From: CAVOBC01 sp963693635
Lineage (GTDB): Bacteria; Pseudomonadota; Gammaproteobacteria; Pseudomonadales; Azotimanducaceae
DNA: 11,136 nucleotides
Reading direction: 5' to 3'
Assembly: GCA_963693635.1 (NCBI GenBank)
Contig: CAVOBC010000140.1
Span: 1-11,136, forward strand
Shown: piece after piece, positions 1 through 7,410 of the stretch
Position numbering within the stretch: position 1 is the stretch's first letter
Layout: each line of letters begins with the position of its first letter
Position numbers and translations under genes: made by a program
Notes under the pieces: generated by a model
Told to the model about the DNA's origin: nothing
The model's database searches: none
Seen by the model: only the letters and a program-made list of their open reading frames with translations

Positions 1-1604
1 GCAAGCCGCATGCCAATACCGATGTTGGCGAGTGCACGGTTCCGGGTGCCATTGTCCTCGTGGCGTGTCCAGGCAGTGCCAATGTCCACAAATGCGGCGA
101 AGCCCAGACGGGCGAGCTGCAAAGGATGCATGTTCGTGAACAGGCGATGCTCGACCGAAGCGAGGACAGACCGGTCGCCGACGGTGATTCTGTTCGCGTA
201 TCCGCGCAGCCCGTTCGAGCCCCCGAGCTGAACCTGACGATGGCTGTTCAGATTGTGACTGTACGTCGCATTCAGCGTCGCGACGAGGGATGTCCGGGCT
301 CCCAGCGAGCGAAAGAACCGGGTCGCGTAAACGGCCACCAGATCCTCAGCGCTGCTGGAAGAAAGATCCCAGCGTGTTTCAATCGCGAATCGATGCGACC
401 AGAGATCGGTTGCCGTGAACCGAAGCGTGTCACGGACCTGGGCTTCCACGACCACGCGATCGACGGTCGAGCCAAGGGACGTCGAGGCGTACCCGGCGCG
501 GGCGTACCAACTGACTCCAAGGTGCAGGTCCTCGGTACGATGGATCTGATCAAAGTTGTAACCCTCGCTGTACCGGTCCTCGATATGTTCGATTTGTACG
601 AAGGGATAGGTGAGTCGGTTTGACCGCGGCGTCGTGCGCGGGCCCGGCAGGTCGGCTGCGGGCAAAGCCTGGAACCGGTCCGCCTGCACCCGAACGCCGG
701 TGGACCAGCGCGTGACACGTCCGTTGATCAAACCCCGGGACCATCCGAGGTGCGCAAACAGATCCTCGAAGTCATGCTGGACGATGCTCGTTGCGCGCCC
801 CTTGGCGTACTGTTTTTCGCTACGGTCCGTCCGCCGCAACGAGATACTCCAGCTTTTGCGCGCATCAAGGGCGTAGAAGGGCAAGCTCACGCGAGCGAGC
901 GCGGCGTTGCCGTCGTCGCTGTCGATCCACTCAAGCTGTGTCGCAATCCGCGTGTCTCCCAGGAAGAGATCGCGATACACAAACTCGGTTGAATTACGAT
1001 CTGCATCGTGGCGGCGGACCATCGACAGGTGATTGCCGGTGCCGAGGAGATTGTTGTCACGGATGCCAAAGCGATACGTGCTCTCGCCCCCGGCCTGCGT
1101 GTACGAGAGTTCAGGGGTCAGGGACCAGACATCCCGCGTGATGACTTCTACATCGACCTCCGGGCGACCCGTGTCGTCGTCGCACGTGGCCAGGGTCCGT
1201 ATGGCCGCGTCGTAAAGATGACTGGACCGCCGCAGATTGCGTTCCGTCTCGGCGGCGCGTGCAGGTGAATATTCGTTACCGACGTCAAACAGTAGCTGCT
1301 GGCGCACACTCTGGACAGTGGTCAGGGTGTGTATACGGTTGCCCCAACGGAAGAGCCAGTTGTTCTCCCGCGGGTTCGTCTCGTCAAACACGGGCAGACG
1401 CGAATAGTGGATCTCGCGAATCCGACCCGCTGGCGGCGGTCCACTGACCCTGCGGCGGAAGTCCCAGGATTGGGTTTCGGGAGGCCCGTCTATGCATGTT
1501 CGATTTGCCTCGACACGCCCGTCAGGGTTGTCGACGGCTGCGAGAACGGCATTCGCGAACATCGTCAGCAAAGCGGACAGCAAGACGGTCTGGCACGCTA
1601 TCAT
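1..1604 (-). CDS. Omp85/BamA-TamA-like outer-membrane barrel protein (3' end outside window)
   Basis: The minus-strand frame is open from the start to the window edge, giving 534 visible residues. Residues 1-22 look like a Sec signal peptide: a hydrophobic core, then Ala-Val-Leu-Ala before a likely cut. About residues 61-158 resemble a POTRA-type domain leading to the phrase RDVWSLTPELSY, and from there on the chain has alternating polar/hydrophobic strands. Near residues 465-469 is GLRGY, matching the (V/I)RG(F/Y) loop-6 motif of Omp85 proteins, followed by a GDR-containing strand and VDIGTAW, typical of the last barrel strands. Probably some tens of residues are missing at the C-terminus. 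Omp85 proteins insert or translocate proteins or lipids at the outer membrane, but the substrate here is unknown. BamA itself is unlikely because only one POTRA-like domain is visible. The frame stays open upstream to an ATG at 1934, but ATG 1604 is preferred because the signal peptide starts there. No clear Shine-Dalgarno site precedes it. Confidence 0.85.
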   Translation of the reverse strand, partial: MIACQTVLLSALLTMFANAVLAAVDNPDGRVEANRTCIDGPPETQSWDFRRRVSGPPPAGRIREIHYSRLPVFDETNPRENNWLFRWGNRIHTLTTVQSVRQQLLFDVGNEYSPARAAETERNLRRSSHLYDAAIRTLATCDDDTGRPEVDVEVITRDVWSLTPELSYTQAGGESTYRFGIRDNNLLGTGNHLSMVRRHDADRNSTEFVYRDLFLGDTRIATQLEWIDSDDGNAALARVSLPFYALDARKSWSISLRRTDRSEKQYAKGRATSIVQHDFEDLFAHLGWSRGLINGRVTRWSTGVRVQADRFQALPAADLPGPRTTPRSNRLTYPFVQIEHIEDRYSEGYNFDQIHRTEDLHLGVSWYARAGYASTSLGSTVDRVVVEAQVRDTLRFTATDLWSHRFAIETRWDLSSSSAEDLVAVYATRFFRSLGARTSLVATLNATYSHNLNSHRQVQLGGSNGLRGYANRITVGDRSVLASVEHRLFTNMHPLQLARLGFAAFVDIGTAWTRHEDNGTRNRALANIGIGMRL

Positions 1605-1692
1605 GCAGATAGTGCCGTAACGCCCGACGGGCCCGCATCGACGTCGGGAAAGGAGACGGGAGTGTCGCTCGGGTGACCACCCGGGAAGGACG

Positions 1693-1934
1693 TCACAAGC
1701 AACCATCGCCCTCGGGTTTGTGGGGTGTTTGCTCCCAGGCGACGAGTCGCGTGACGTCGCCGGTGGCGTTGTTCGTGCCGGCCCCGCGGCTTGAGGCGGC
1801 CGTTCTTGCGCAGGGTCGCGAGGCACATACTCGATCTGCGCATTGAGACTGCGCAGCTCATCGTCTGCCCTGCGCTGGGCAGCGTTCAATACCTTCTCGT
1901 TGATGAGCAGTGCGTAAGGCCTACGTTTGGCCAT
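1693..1934 (-). pseudogene. Arc-like ribbon-helix-helix regulator, frameshifted
   Basis: From ATG 1934 the frame reads MAKRRPYALLINEKVL, then a segment with RADDELRSLNAQIEYV, which is the pattern of small Arc/MetJ-type ribbon-helix-helix DNA-binding proteins of the kind often annotated as antitoxin-like. These normally continue with a helix such as LRxALRxxGRL. Here that helix (ATLRKNGRLKPRG) lies in another frame, so about two bases appear to be missing near 1811-1822. A third frame then gives a plausible tail (GDVTRLVAWEQTPHKPEG) ending at a TGA at 1695-1693, so a second shift near 1765-1785 is possible. The first frame is accidentally in phase with the downstream Omp85 gene. The break may be a real mutation or a sequencing error. 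No toxin partner is visible. Confidence 0.65.
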
Positions 1935-1960
1935 GGTTTAGCAGCCCGATGAACTCGACA

Positions 1961-2000
1961 ATCTAGATTATAATATATCTATATATTGTTGAAATATAAT
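1961..2000 (-). promoter_or_regulatory. AT-rich dyad and possible promoter of the RHH gene
   Basis: A strongly A+T-rich island in a GC-rich setting lies 27 bases upstream of the RHH start. It contains a perfect 7-2-7 inverted repeat, AATATAT-CT-ATATATT (1972-1987). On the minus strand a perfect TATAAT (1967-1972) overlaps its edge; no good -35 box is found at the right distance. RHH repressors commonly bind short dyads over their own promoter, so autoregulation is a reasonable inference. A second TATAAT on the plus strand (1995-2000) has no gene to serve nearby. Confidence 0.4.
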
Positions 2001-2175
2001 GAATACTTATCACGCAGAATCTGCAGAAAACGGTTCGTGGGATGCGAAAAACTTGAAGCTGCGACCTGACTAACGGGTTAACCAGACCAGACCATTGGGG
2101 AACGCCAGCCGCATTCTTCAACAAGATTGTGGGTGCGATCCGGGGTACCCGCGGCACGCTTGCCTCGATTCTGTG

Positions 2176-3048
2176 TCAGCTGTGCGCCTGTTCGGCAGCG
2201 GCCCGGTCTTCGGGGTGCTGATATTGCGGCGTCGTATCGCGGGGTGAGCGCAGATCCTGACGCGTGCTATCACGAGTTCTCGCGGCGATCATGTCCCAGC
2301 CGGCATCCCATTCGTGGGGGAGCCAATTGATTGTTGGGCCGGTGAACTCCGCGAATCCACGGAGCGCATCGTCCAAAACTGCGTGCTGAATGGCGGGGTC
2401 GTTCGGCTGACCGGCTTCAAAGCCGAGCGGAAAATTCAGAAACTGGGCGCGCGGCGGGCGGCCTGCGGTCATGATGTCGAGTGCGCTGCCAAGGATCAGG
2501 GTAGGCAGGCCAGCGGCTTCAAAGTGTCGGGCGATCAGACTCACGGTCTGATGGCAGACAGGTCACAGTGGCACAAGGAGCAAGAGATCCAGTCGCTCCC
2601 TTGCGATTGTCGCCTCGAGTGTCGGGATGAGCTCATCAGTGACCCGGCGTTGTGAGTAGACGCCGCCCATACAGGAATAAAAGTTTTCCGCGAGACTGCC
2701 GATCGTGCCATCCGCTTCAAGCGCTGCCAGCGCTTCAATGGGTACGACGCAGCGCGGGTCCAGCCGCGCTTCTGGCAGGTAATTCTCTGTAACGTGCGAG
2801 AACCTCAGCTGATCGACCGGCGTTCCTCGCGGAATGGAACGGATCGATGTGTCGTCCTTGTAGTGGAATGCAACCTGACCCTTGACGTAAGCGCCGGATG
2901 AAACGATGAGTCCCAGCTTCGATTCCGCGAGCGGGGGTGCCGGTGAGAACGCGGGCGCGCCGTCAGCCTGAAGCCATCGGTATGGCTCGTAACCCAACTG
3001 GTCGTAGAGTTCACGGGTCTGGCGAATGTATGCTGTAGGCGTTCGCAT
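2176..3048 (-). CDS. GrdB-family (PF07355-type) protein with in-frame UGA, probable selenoprotein
   Basis: ATG 3048 opens a frame of 161 codons, then UGA (2565-2563), then 128 more codons in the same frame to the stop at 2176: 290 residues if UGA is read as Sec162. Protein similarity runs straight through the UGA: the chain reads LDLLLLVPL-U-PVCHQT and then ARHFEAAGLPTLILGSALDI. Glycine reductase protein B has the parallel arrangement of a hydrophobic strand, Sec, x, x, Cys, then a helix and AGIPT (recalled from the family, not searched). The result is a U162-P-V-C165 redox motif. The N-terminal part has SSGAYVKGQVAFHYKDDTS and YSCMGGVYSQRRV, phrases I associate with the short stand-alone GrdB-like proteins of proteobacteria. 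The classic GrdB (over 400 residues) acts with GrdA and GrdC in glycine reductase; neither partner is here, so a thiol/selenol redox role is inferred only. A hairpin fitting the bacterial SECIS starts 10 bases after the UGA. A weak AGG lies 7 bases upstream of the start. The alternative is a Cys-to-stop mutation. Confidence 0.82.
2534..2565 (-). promoter_or_regulatory. Candidate bacterial SECIS element
   Basis: On the minus strand the UGA (2565-2563) is followed by ten bases, then a perfect hairpin: ATCAGAC (2552-2546), loop CGTGA (2545-2541), GTCTGAT (2540-2534). Past one C/C mismatch two further pairs extend the stem. The loop begins 17 bases after the UGA and has a G as its second base. 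Published descriptions of bacterial SECIS elements, as I recall them, ask for a loop roughly 16-37 bases from the UGA and a G among the first two loop bases; both are met. It would recruit SelB with Sec-tRNA. It lies within coding sequence, as bacterial SECIS elements do. Confidence 0.72.
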
Positions 3049-3194
3049 GGTTGTGCCTGGGCCATTGACGGGTCGAGTCTACCCTAGATTTCGCAACAGA
3101 CGGTTTGGGGCCACCGATCCTGTGATCCCACTCTTTTCACGCCAGATCCGTTCTCGTACCGACCGTTTTGTCACGTGATGGTTCGTACCGCACT

Positions 3195-3245
3195 GTTTGC
3201 GTCCGGTCGTTTGCGTGCGGGCTGTTTGCGGCCGGGCTGTTTTCG
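3195..3245. repeat. Short imperfect tandem repeat, four copies of about 15 bp
   Basis: The heptamer GTTTGCG occurs at 3195, 3209 and 3224, and a variant GTTTTCG at 3239, with spacings of 14, 15 and 15 bases. The bases between them are similar GC-rich strings such as TCCGG, TGCGGG and GCCGGG. The repeat lies in the non-coding stretch 3049-3493 between two divergent genes. I see no open reading frame using it and no clear function. Confidence 0.6.
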
Positions 3246-3338
3246 CAGGTACCGTCATGGTCTTGAACGGCGGGCGAGGGCAGTGGACGCATGAGCCGGG
3301 TTGCTAAGCGGTCAGGGCACCGAGGGTGACGCTGCGTT

Positions 3339-3468
3339 CGGATATCCGTATGGGCGAACAGTGAATCGGGCCCGCGCGTTTACAAACTGTTGGCCAGGGG
3401 TTGTCCTGCTTTGGCCGCATGCCCGGATAATCCGCTTGCTTACTATTGGGATATCGCGATGATCATCG
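3339..3468. promoter_or_regulatory. Palindromes and possible promoter upstream of the dehydrogenase
   Basis: The stretch 3049-3493 has no convincing gene on either strand. It holds three palindromes: CGGATATCCG (3339-3348), the related CGGAT-A-ATCCG (3424-3434) and CGATGATCATCG (3457-3468). The first two share half-site CGGAT. A possible promoter is TTGTCC (3401-3406) and GATAAT (3426-3431), though the 19-base spacer is long; the second palindrome covers the -10 box, as a repressor site would. This is inference from sequence symmetry. Confidence 0.35.
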
Positions 3469-3493
3469 GCCTACTTTGCCGTGGACGAACGTG

Positions 3494-4504
3494 ATGACCT
3501 GCCTGCTTTGGCCTGGCACCCGCTGGCTGGATGACAACGCCGTCGAACGAGAGGTGTTGGGCGGGCGCGCTGCGGGCGTTTTCGTGCCCGACGTGAATGA
3601 CGTAACAACGGATCAGTGGCGACGGTGCGACGGAATGATGGCGCGCGCTGATCCGCTCGCGGTGATTCGCCCCAAGGACGTGCCGGATTGCAAAATCATC
3701 GTTACGCCGAAGGTTGGCTACGACAACTTTGACCTCGGCGTGTGGGGCAACGCGGGTGTGCCGGTGTGTAATGTGCCTGACTACGGGACTGAGGATGTTG
3801 CCGATCACGCGCTCGGCCTGCTCCTTGCACTGGTGCGTGGCGTGGGTCGTTATGAGCAGGCGCTTCGGGCAGATCCGGTGGTCGGCTGGAAGCCGACAGA
3901 GCAGCCACTCGCGAAGCGCCTGCGTGGTGCCCAGATGGGCATTGTCGGCCTCGGACGAATCGGCACCGCAATGGCGCTACGCTGCAAGGCGTTTGGCATG
4001 GATGTCGGCTTCTATGATCCTTACCGCGACAATGGTGTTGATCTGGCGCTTGGCGTCCGGCGCTACGCGTCTTTGGCTGCTCTGTTTGGTGCCGCTGATT
4101 TCGTCAGTCTGCACCTGCCGTTGACCGCTGAGACGCGTAACCTGATCAATGCGGAGGTACTGGCCACGGCGCGTCCGGGCCTCGTCCTCGTGAATGCGGC
4201 AAGGGGCGAGGTGCTGGATCTCGAAGCGCTTGCAGGCGCATTGAAAAACGGCAGCGTGGGTGGCGCGGGCCTCGACGTGCTCCCCGAAGAGCCACTCAAT
4301 CCTGCCGAACCCCTGTTGGCCGCCTGGCGTCGACAGGAAGCGTGGCTTGAACACCGGCTGCTGGTGACGCCCCACGCCGGGTTCTACACGCCTGAGAGTA
4401 TGCGCGACATGCGGAGCAAGGGCATTGAGGTGGCGCTGCGGTATCTCGCGGGTGGCCGTCTGGAGAACTGCGTCAACGAGGCGTTTTTGACGAGCCGTCG
4501 CTAG
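3494..4504 (+). CDS. D-isomer-specific 2-hydroxyacid dehydrogenase (CtBP-like)
   Basis: A 336-residue cytoplasmic NAD(P)-dependent oxidoreductase that would interconvert a 2-hydroxy acid and a 2-oxo acid. Landmarks: KVGYDNFD (73-80) at the end of the first catalytic half; YGTEDVADHALGLLLAL (97-113), the interdomain helix with the style of the CtBP-like subgroup; the Rossmann motif GLGRIG (152-157); catalytic Arg237 in NAARGEV; Glu265 in LDVLPEEP; and catalytic His294 in TPHAGFY. All three catalytic residues are present and the length is usual for the family. The frame extends upstream to a TTG at 3446, but ATG 3494 was chosen because homology starts there and the upstream bases hold a 12-bp palindrome. 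Shine-Dalgarno is weak (GGAC about 8 bases before). The gene converges with the MFS gene, with stops only 22 bases apart. The substrate cannot be read from sequence; glyoxylate/hydroxypyruvate, phosphoglycerate and other acids are all possible. Confidence 0.9.
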   Translation: MTCLLWPGTRWLDDNAVEREVLGGRAAGVFVPDVNDVTTDQWRRCDGMMARADPLAVIRPKDVPDCKIIVTPKVGYDNFDLGVWGNAGVPVCNVPDYGTEDVADHALGLLLALVRGVGRYEQALRADPVVGWKPTEQPLAKRLRGAQMGIVGLGRIGTAMALRCKAFGMDVGFYDPYRDNGVDLALGVRRYASLAALFGAADFVSLHLPLTAETRNLINAEVLATARPGLVLVNAARGEVLDLEALAGALKNGSVGGAGLDVLPEEPLNPAEPLLAAWRRQEAWLEHRLLVTPHAGFYTPESMRDMRSKGIEVALRYLAGGRLENCVNEAFLTSRR

Positions 4505-4526
4505 AACTGAGTTTTGGGACAGCAGA

Positions 4527-5840
4527 CTAGCTCTCCAGGGTTTTTTCGCCGTGACCACGGTCGATACGTTTGAGGTCGGGATAGAAGTACCCGAGCAGCA
4601 GCATGCTGAGCGCGAGCAGGAATGCGCCCGTCAGCAGCGCCACATCGATACCGACAAACTCTGCAAGTCCGCTGATCGGGATCAACCCGAGTGGCATCAA
4701 GCCGTGGGTCATCATCATGATGCTCATCACGCGCCCGCGGATCTCAGGCCGGATGGCGAGTTGCACGATGCTCATGTTGAGTGCGCCAAAGAGTGAACTA
4801 AAAAAGCCGCAGACGGCCATCATGGCGATTGCAAAGTAGGCACTGGAGGACATTGCGAACGCGGCGAGCGCGATCGCCCAGCAATAGCTGGTGACGAAAA
4901 GGAAGCGCCCTTTCTTGCTGAAATCGCCGAGGCGGGCAAGCAGGAGAGAGCCGCCGAGGGCGCCGACACCCATCCCGGTCATCAGCAGCCCCAGGCTGTC
5001 CGGACCGCCGTTCAGGACGTCCTGATTGAACGCGGGCAACAGGAACGATGCAGACCAGCCAAATGTCATGGGCACGAAGCCCATGATCAGCAGCCCGAGG
5101 ATCAGTTTTTCATCGCGCATGTACCGAAATCCCTCGGCGATGTCCTCCAGCGGCGTCGATGCGCCGCGGGGCGCGGGGTTGCCCTCGTAGTGCAACTGGA
5201 TGGTGGCGAAGACGGACACGAGGTAGAGGCCTGCGATGACAAAGAAGACGATGCCGACACCCTCGGTCGAGGTCGTGTCTCCGCCTGCAAAAATCGCGAT
5301 GAGTGCACCTGCAAGCGCGGGTCCAAGGATGCGGGAGAGGCTGAAGGTGGCACTTTGCAACGCCATCGCATTGACGAGCGAGTCCTGTCCGACTACTTCG
5401 GGAATAACCGCGCTCCGAGCGGGCATGCTGAAGCTGAGTACGGTGCCGTTGAAGAGCCCAAAGTAGATGAAGTGCCAGAACGTGACGTTGTCCGAATAGA
5501 CAATGGTGGCGAGCATCAATGTGGCCGCACCATTGAGCAATTGTGACAGGACCATGATGGTCTTCTTGTGGAAACGATCGGCAATGACGCCGCCGGCCAG
5601 CGAGAAGATGAACGACGGCAGCATGAAAGACAGCATGACCCAGGTGAGCGCCATGGGTGAGCTGGTCATTTCGTAGATCAGCCAACCCCGCGCCACCATT
5701 TGCATTTGCATGGCAAACGATGTGCCGAGGTTCGCGACCCACAGGTAGCGAAAATCACGAATCCGCAGGGATTCGAACATGCCGGGTTTGTGGCGTGTCG
5801 CTGCGGACTCTTCGCGCGGCCTGGAAGGCTGGGTGGACAT
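4527..5840 (-). CDS. MFS transporter, EntS-like (MFS_3 type)
   Basis: A 437-residue inner-membrane protein with about 12 hydrophobic segments in two halves and a hydrophilic cytoplasmic loop near residues 217-246. Residues 83-93 (GGVIADRFHKK) are the family's loop 2-3 signature (motif A). The opening FESLRIRDFRYLWVANLGTS and the later phrase RPEIRGRVMSI are typical of the MFS_3 family that includes the enterobactin exporter EntS. It would export a small molecule using the proton gradient; the cargo is unknown and no siderophore genes are nearby. The first ATG (5840) gives a hydrophilic leader of about 20 residues; Met21 (5780) is a possible later start. No strong Shine-Dalgarno site is seen before 5840. 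The gene appears to be transcribed alone. Confidence 0.9.
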   Translation of the reverse strand: MSTQPSRPREESAATRHKPGMFESLRIRDFRYLWVANLGTSFAMQMQMVARGWLIYEMTSSPMALTWVMLSFMLPSFIFSLAGGVIADRFHKKTIMVLSQLLNGAATLMLATIVYSDNVTFWHFIYFGLFNGTVLSFSMPARSAVIPEVVGQDSLVNAMALQSATFSLSRILGPALAGALIAIFAGGDTTSTEGVGIVFFVIAGLYLVSVFATIQLHYEGNPAPRGASTPLEDIAEGFRYMRDEKLILGLLIMGFVPMTFGWSASFLLPAFNQDVLNGGPDSLGLLMTGMGVGALGGSLLLARLGDFSKKGRFLFVTSYCWAIALAAFAMSSSAYFAIAMMAVCGFFSSLFGALNMSIVQLAIRPEIRGRVMSIMMMTHGLMPLGLIPISGLAEFVGIDVALLTGAFLLALSMLLLGYFYPDLKRIDRGHGEKTLES

Positions 5841-6036
5841 GGTTGCGGCCGGCGGTCCGGCTCAGGTTTCCTCTTTCGTCTGTGCTGCCAGTGAACGGTC
5901 TGTGAAACGTCGGTGAATCTGTGTGTCAGTGCATGATCGTTCCGGGCTCACGGTCCGTGCAACCGTCGCACGAAAAGGTCGCTGGCTGAACGTCATCGCG
6001 GTCGCAAACACTCTCGACTGACTGCGAAGTCTGGTT

Positions 6037-6053
6037 CTGGCGATTCGCGCCAG
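6037..6053 (-). terminator. Small hairpin after the frameshifted gene, possible terminator
   Basis: A perfect 6-bp stem with a 5-base loop (CTGGCG-ATTCG-CGCCAG on the plus strand) lies 16 bases beyond the stop codon at 6070. No T-run follows on the minus strand, so it is at best a weak intrinsic terminator. The remaining bases of 5841-6069 show no gene and would hold the MFS promoter, which I could not identify. Confidence 0.3.
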
Positions 6054-6069
6054 CAAAGTGGAAGCGTCC

Positions 6070-7198
6070 TCAGGCGGCCTCGCGGCGCGAGTGGCCAAGG
6101 GCGTTGAAGCGGGCGAGCAGCGACGCGGCGCCGCGGCCGCTCTCCTTGCGATGCTCCGATATGCACCCCTCTATCAACGTAAGCTGCATTAGACGCTGGC
6201 TGCGCGGAACGTCCACCGCGTTCCAGCGAACGGCCTTCTCCCAAAGCGGATCCAGAAACTCGGCACCCCGGGTGAGCGAACCATCAGTGGTGCGGAAGGT
6301 ATATGAACGAAGTTCCGAGACAAATAGCTGAACGTACGCGACGTGCGATGCTTTGTCTTGCCGAATCTGATCGATGATGTTCGCGGCCTCGTCGGCGGTG
6401 TCGCGCAGTCCCTGCCGAAGTGCCGGGTCACGCATGATTCCCACGTTGAACTCAAAACCTCGCTCAGCGCTGATTTCAATCAGGAGAATGCCCATCAATT
6501 GCTTGATCAAAGCCTCGTGCGCCAGCGGAATCTCTGGTAATTCCCGGCTGTCGGCGCCGGGCCGCCCGTGCGGGCATATCCGGCGTGGTGTAAGCACTGG
6601 GCCCGAACAGCATGTCGCGGGCCGTGAACCACATCCGGTCGTGCGCACCGGGGGCGCCATCGCTGCCACCTTCGTCGAGGCCATGGGCAACCAGAAGGCC
6701 CTTGTTGAGATGTGCCGTCGCGGTGCCGCTAATGTCCTCGACCACAATGGACGCAAAGTCGGGCGCGGTGATGTCAGCGAGCATGCGGCCATACCCCTCA
6801 ACGATGCCAGTGGTCGTAAGGCTTCGCCAAAGCGGCAGGTTGATGCCGGAATCCAGCAGAAGCTTCATTTGCGCGTGGTTGGGAAAGTGCTCCGCGACAA
6901 GAATCTCGGTTGACGCATCGATGAGTTCATTGCCTTTCGCGGCGAGCGACGCTTGCCAGTTCCTAATGGCTGGCCAACGTTCCAGGGTGCGGGGCGAAAC
7001 ATAGATGCCCGCATCGTCATAGCCGCCATGGAGCAACGGTGAACAGTCGCCACCCGGCGCACGATTGGCGGTGGCATAGGGATGTTCGCTGAGAATCTCG
7101 TCGGTTGAGTAGGATAGCTTAATGGGGTCGCGGACCCCGCCGGGTTGAACGTAGAGCCGAATTCGTCGCGGTTTTGTTGCCTCTGTTGTGGCGCCCAC
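6070..7198 (-). pseudogene. Unknown protein of about 370 residues, broken by one frameshift
   Basis: Two minus-strand frames each carry one half of what looks like one protein. The first half, up to about 6571, includes KLSYSTDEILSEHPYA, HGGYDDAGIYVSPRTLERW and MWFTARDMLFGPSAYTTPD. The second starts about 6556 with ADSRELPEIPLAHEALIK and ends at 6070. The switch needs a one-base skip (or two missing bases) within the GC run GGGCGGCCCGG. The second half is predicted to be helical (HEALIKQLMGILLIEISAER; DQIRQDKASHVAYVQLF; RLMQLTLIEGCISEH), which hints at a ferritin-like or similar helical bundle, but clean ExxH metal motifs are not visible. I do not recognise the family. The start is uncertain: GTG 7198 is suggested because sequence before it looks non-coding; ATG 7312 is in frame too. 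It may be a true pseudogene or a single sequence error. Confidence 0.6.
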
Positions 7199-7355
7199 GC
7201 GCTGTGCAGGTATGACGCGCTGTGCTCTAATAGGCCAGTGCGGCGCGTGCCTTAGAGAGAGCAGCGCTTTAGCGTGACCATCTGAACGGGCCCCCGACGC
7301 AAGACATCTCAACGGATCACATCGAAAGAACTCACAGAGATATGTCCAGCGCAGT

Positions 7356-7410
7356 GGCTAAGAGGTGAGAGGTCGGTTAGAGGTAAGAGGTGGGTTAGAG
7401 GTAAGAGGTG
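7356..7410. repeat. 18-bp tandem repeat, two perfect copies plus one degenerate
   Basis: The unit GGTTAGAGGTAAGAGGTG occurs twice exactly (7375-7392 and 7393-7410), preceded by a degenerate 19-base copy (7356-7374). The unit is purine-rich and itself made of AGAGGT-like hexamers. It lies in the non-coding stretch 7199-7582, between a divergent broken gene and the carboxyltransferase gene. Apart from this repeat I see no gene there and could not place a promoter with confidence. Confidence 0.85.

Noticed and set aside
1601..1861. Minus-strand ORF whose TGA overlaps the Omp85 ATG, looking like translational coupling
   Set aside because: Its only meaningful part is the displaced helix of the RHH gene; the rest is arginine/proline-rich and non-protein-like. 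The overlap is probably chance.
1..1934. One continuous open frame from ATG 1934 through the Omp85 gene, readable as a single protein
   Set aside because: The first part is a broken RHH gene and the stretch between is not protein-like. A normal signal peptide begins at ATG 1604, so a fusion is unlikely.
1963..2157. Small minus-strand ORF of 64 residues in the intergenic region
   Set aside because: Its end is simply the translated AT-rich island, with no recognisable domain and no ribosome-binding site.
2176..2544. Separate gene starting at GTG 2544 downstream of the UGA
   Set aside because: That GTG is an internal Val codon, and the sequence between UGA and GTG also matches the family, so this is the second half of one reading-through gene.
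3446..3493. N-terminal extension of the dehydrogenase from a TTG start
   Set aside because: The 16 extra residues do not resemble the family's start, and the bases hold a perfect palindrome better explained as regulatory.
3977..4558. Long minus-strand ORF antisense to the dehydrogenase
   Set aside because: Shadow of a GC-rich coding gene; the opposite strand has all catalytic motifs.
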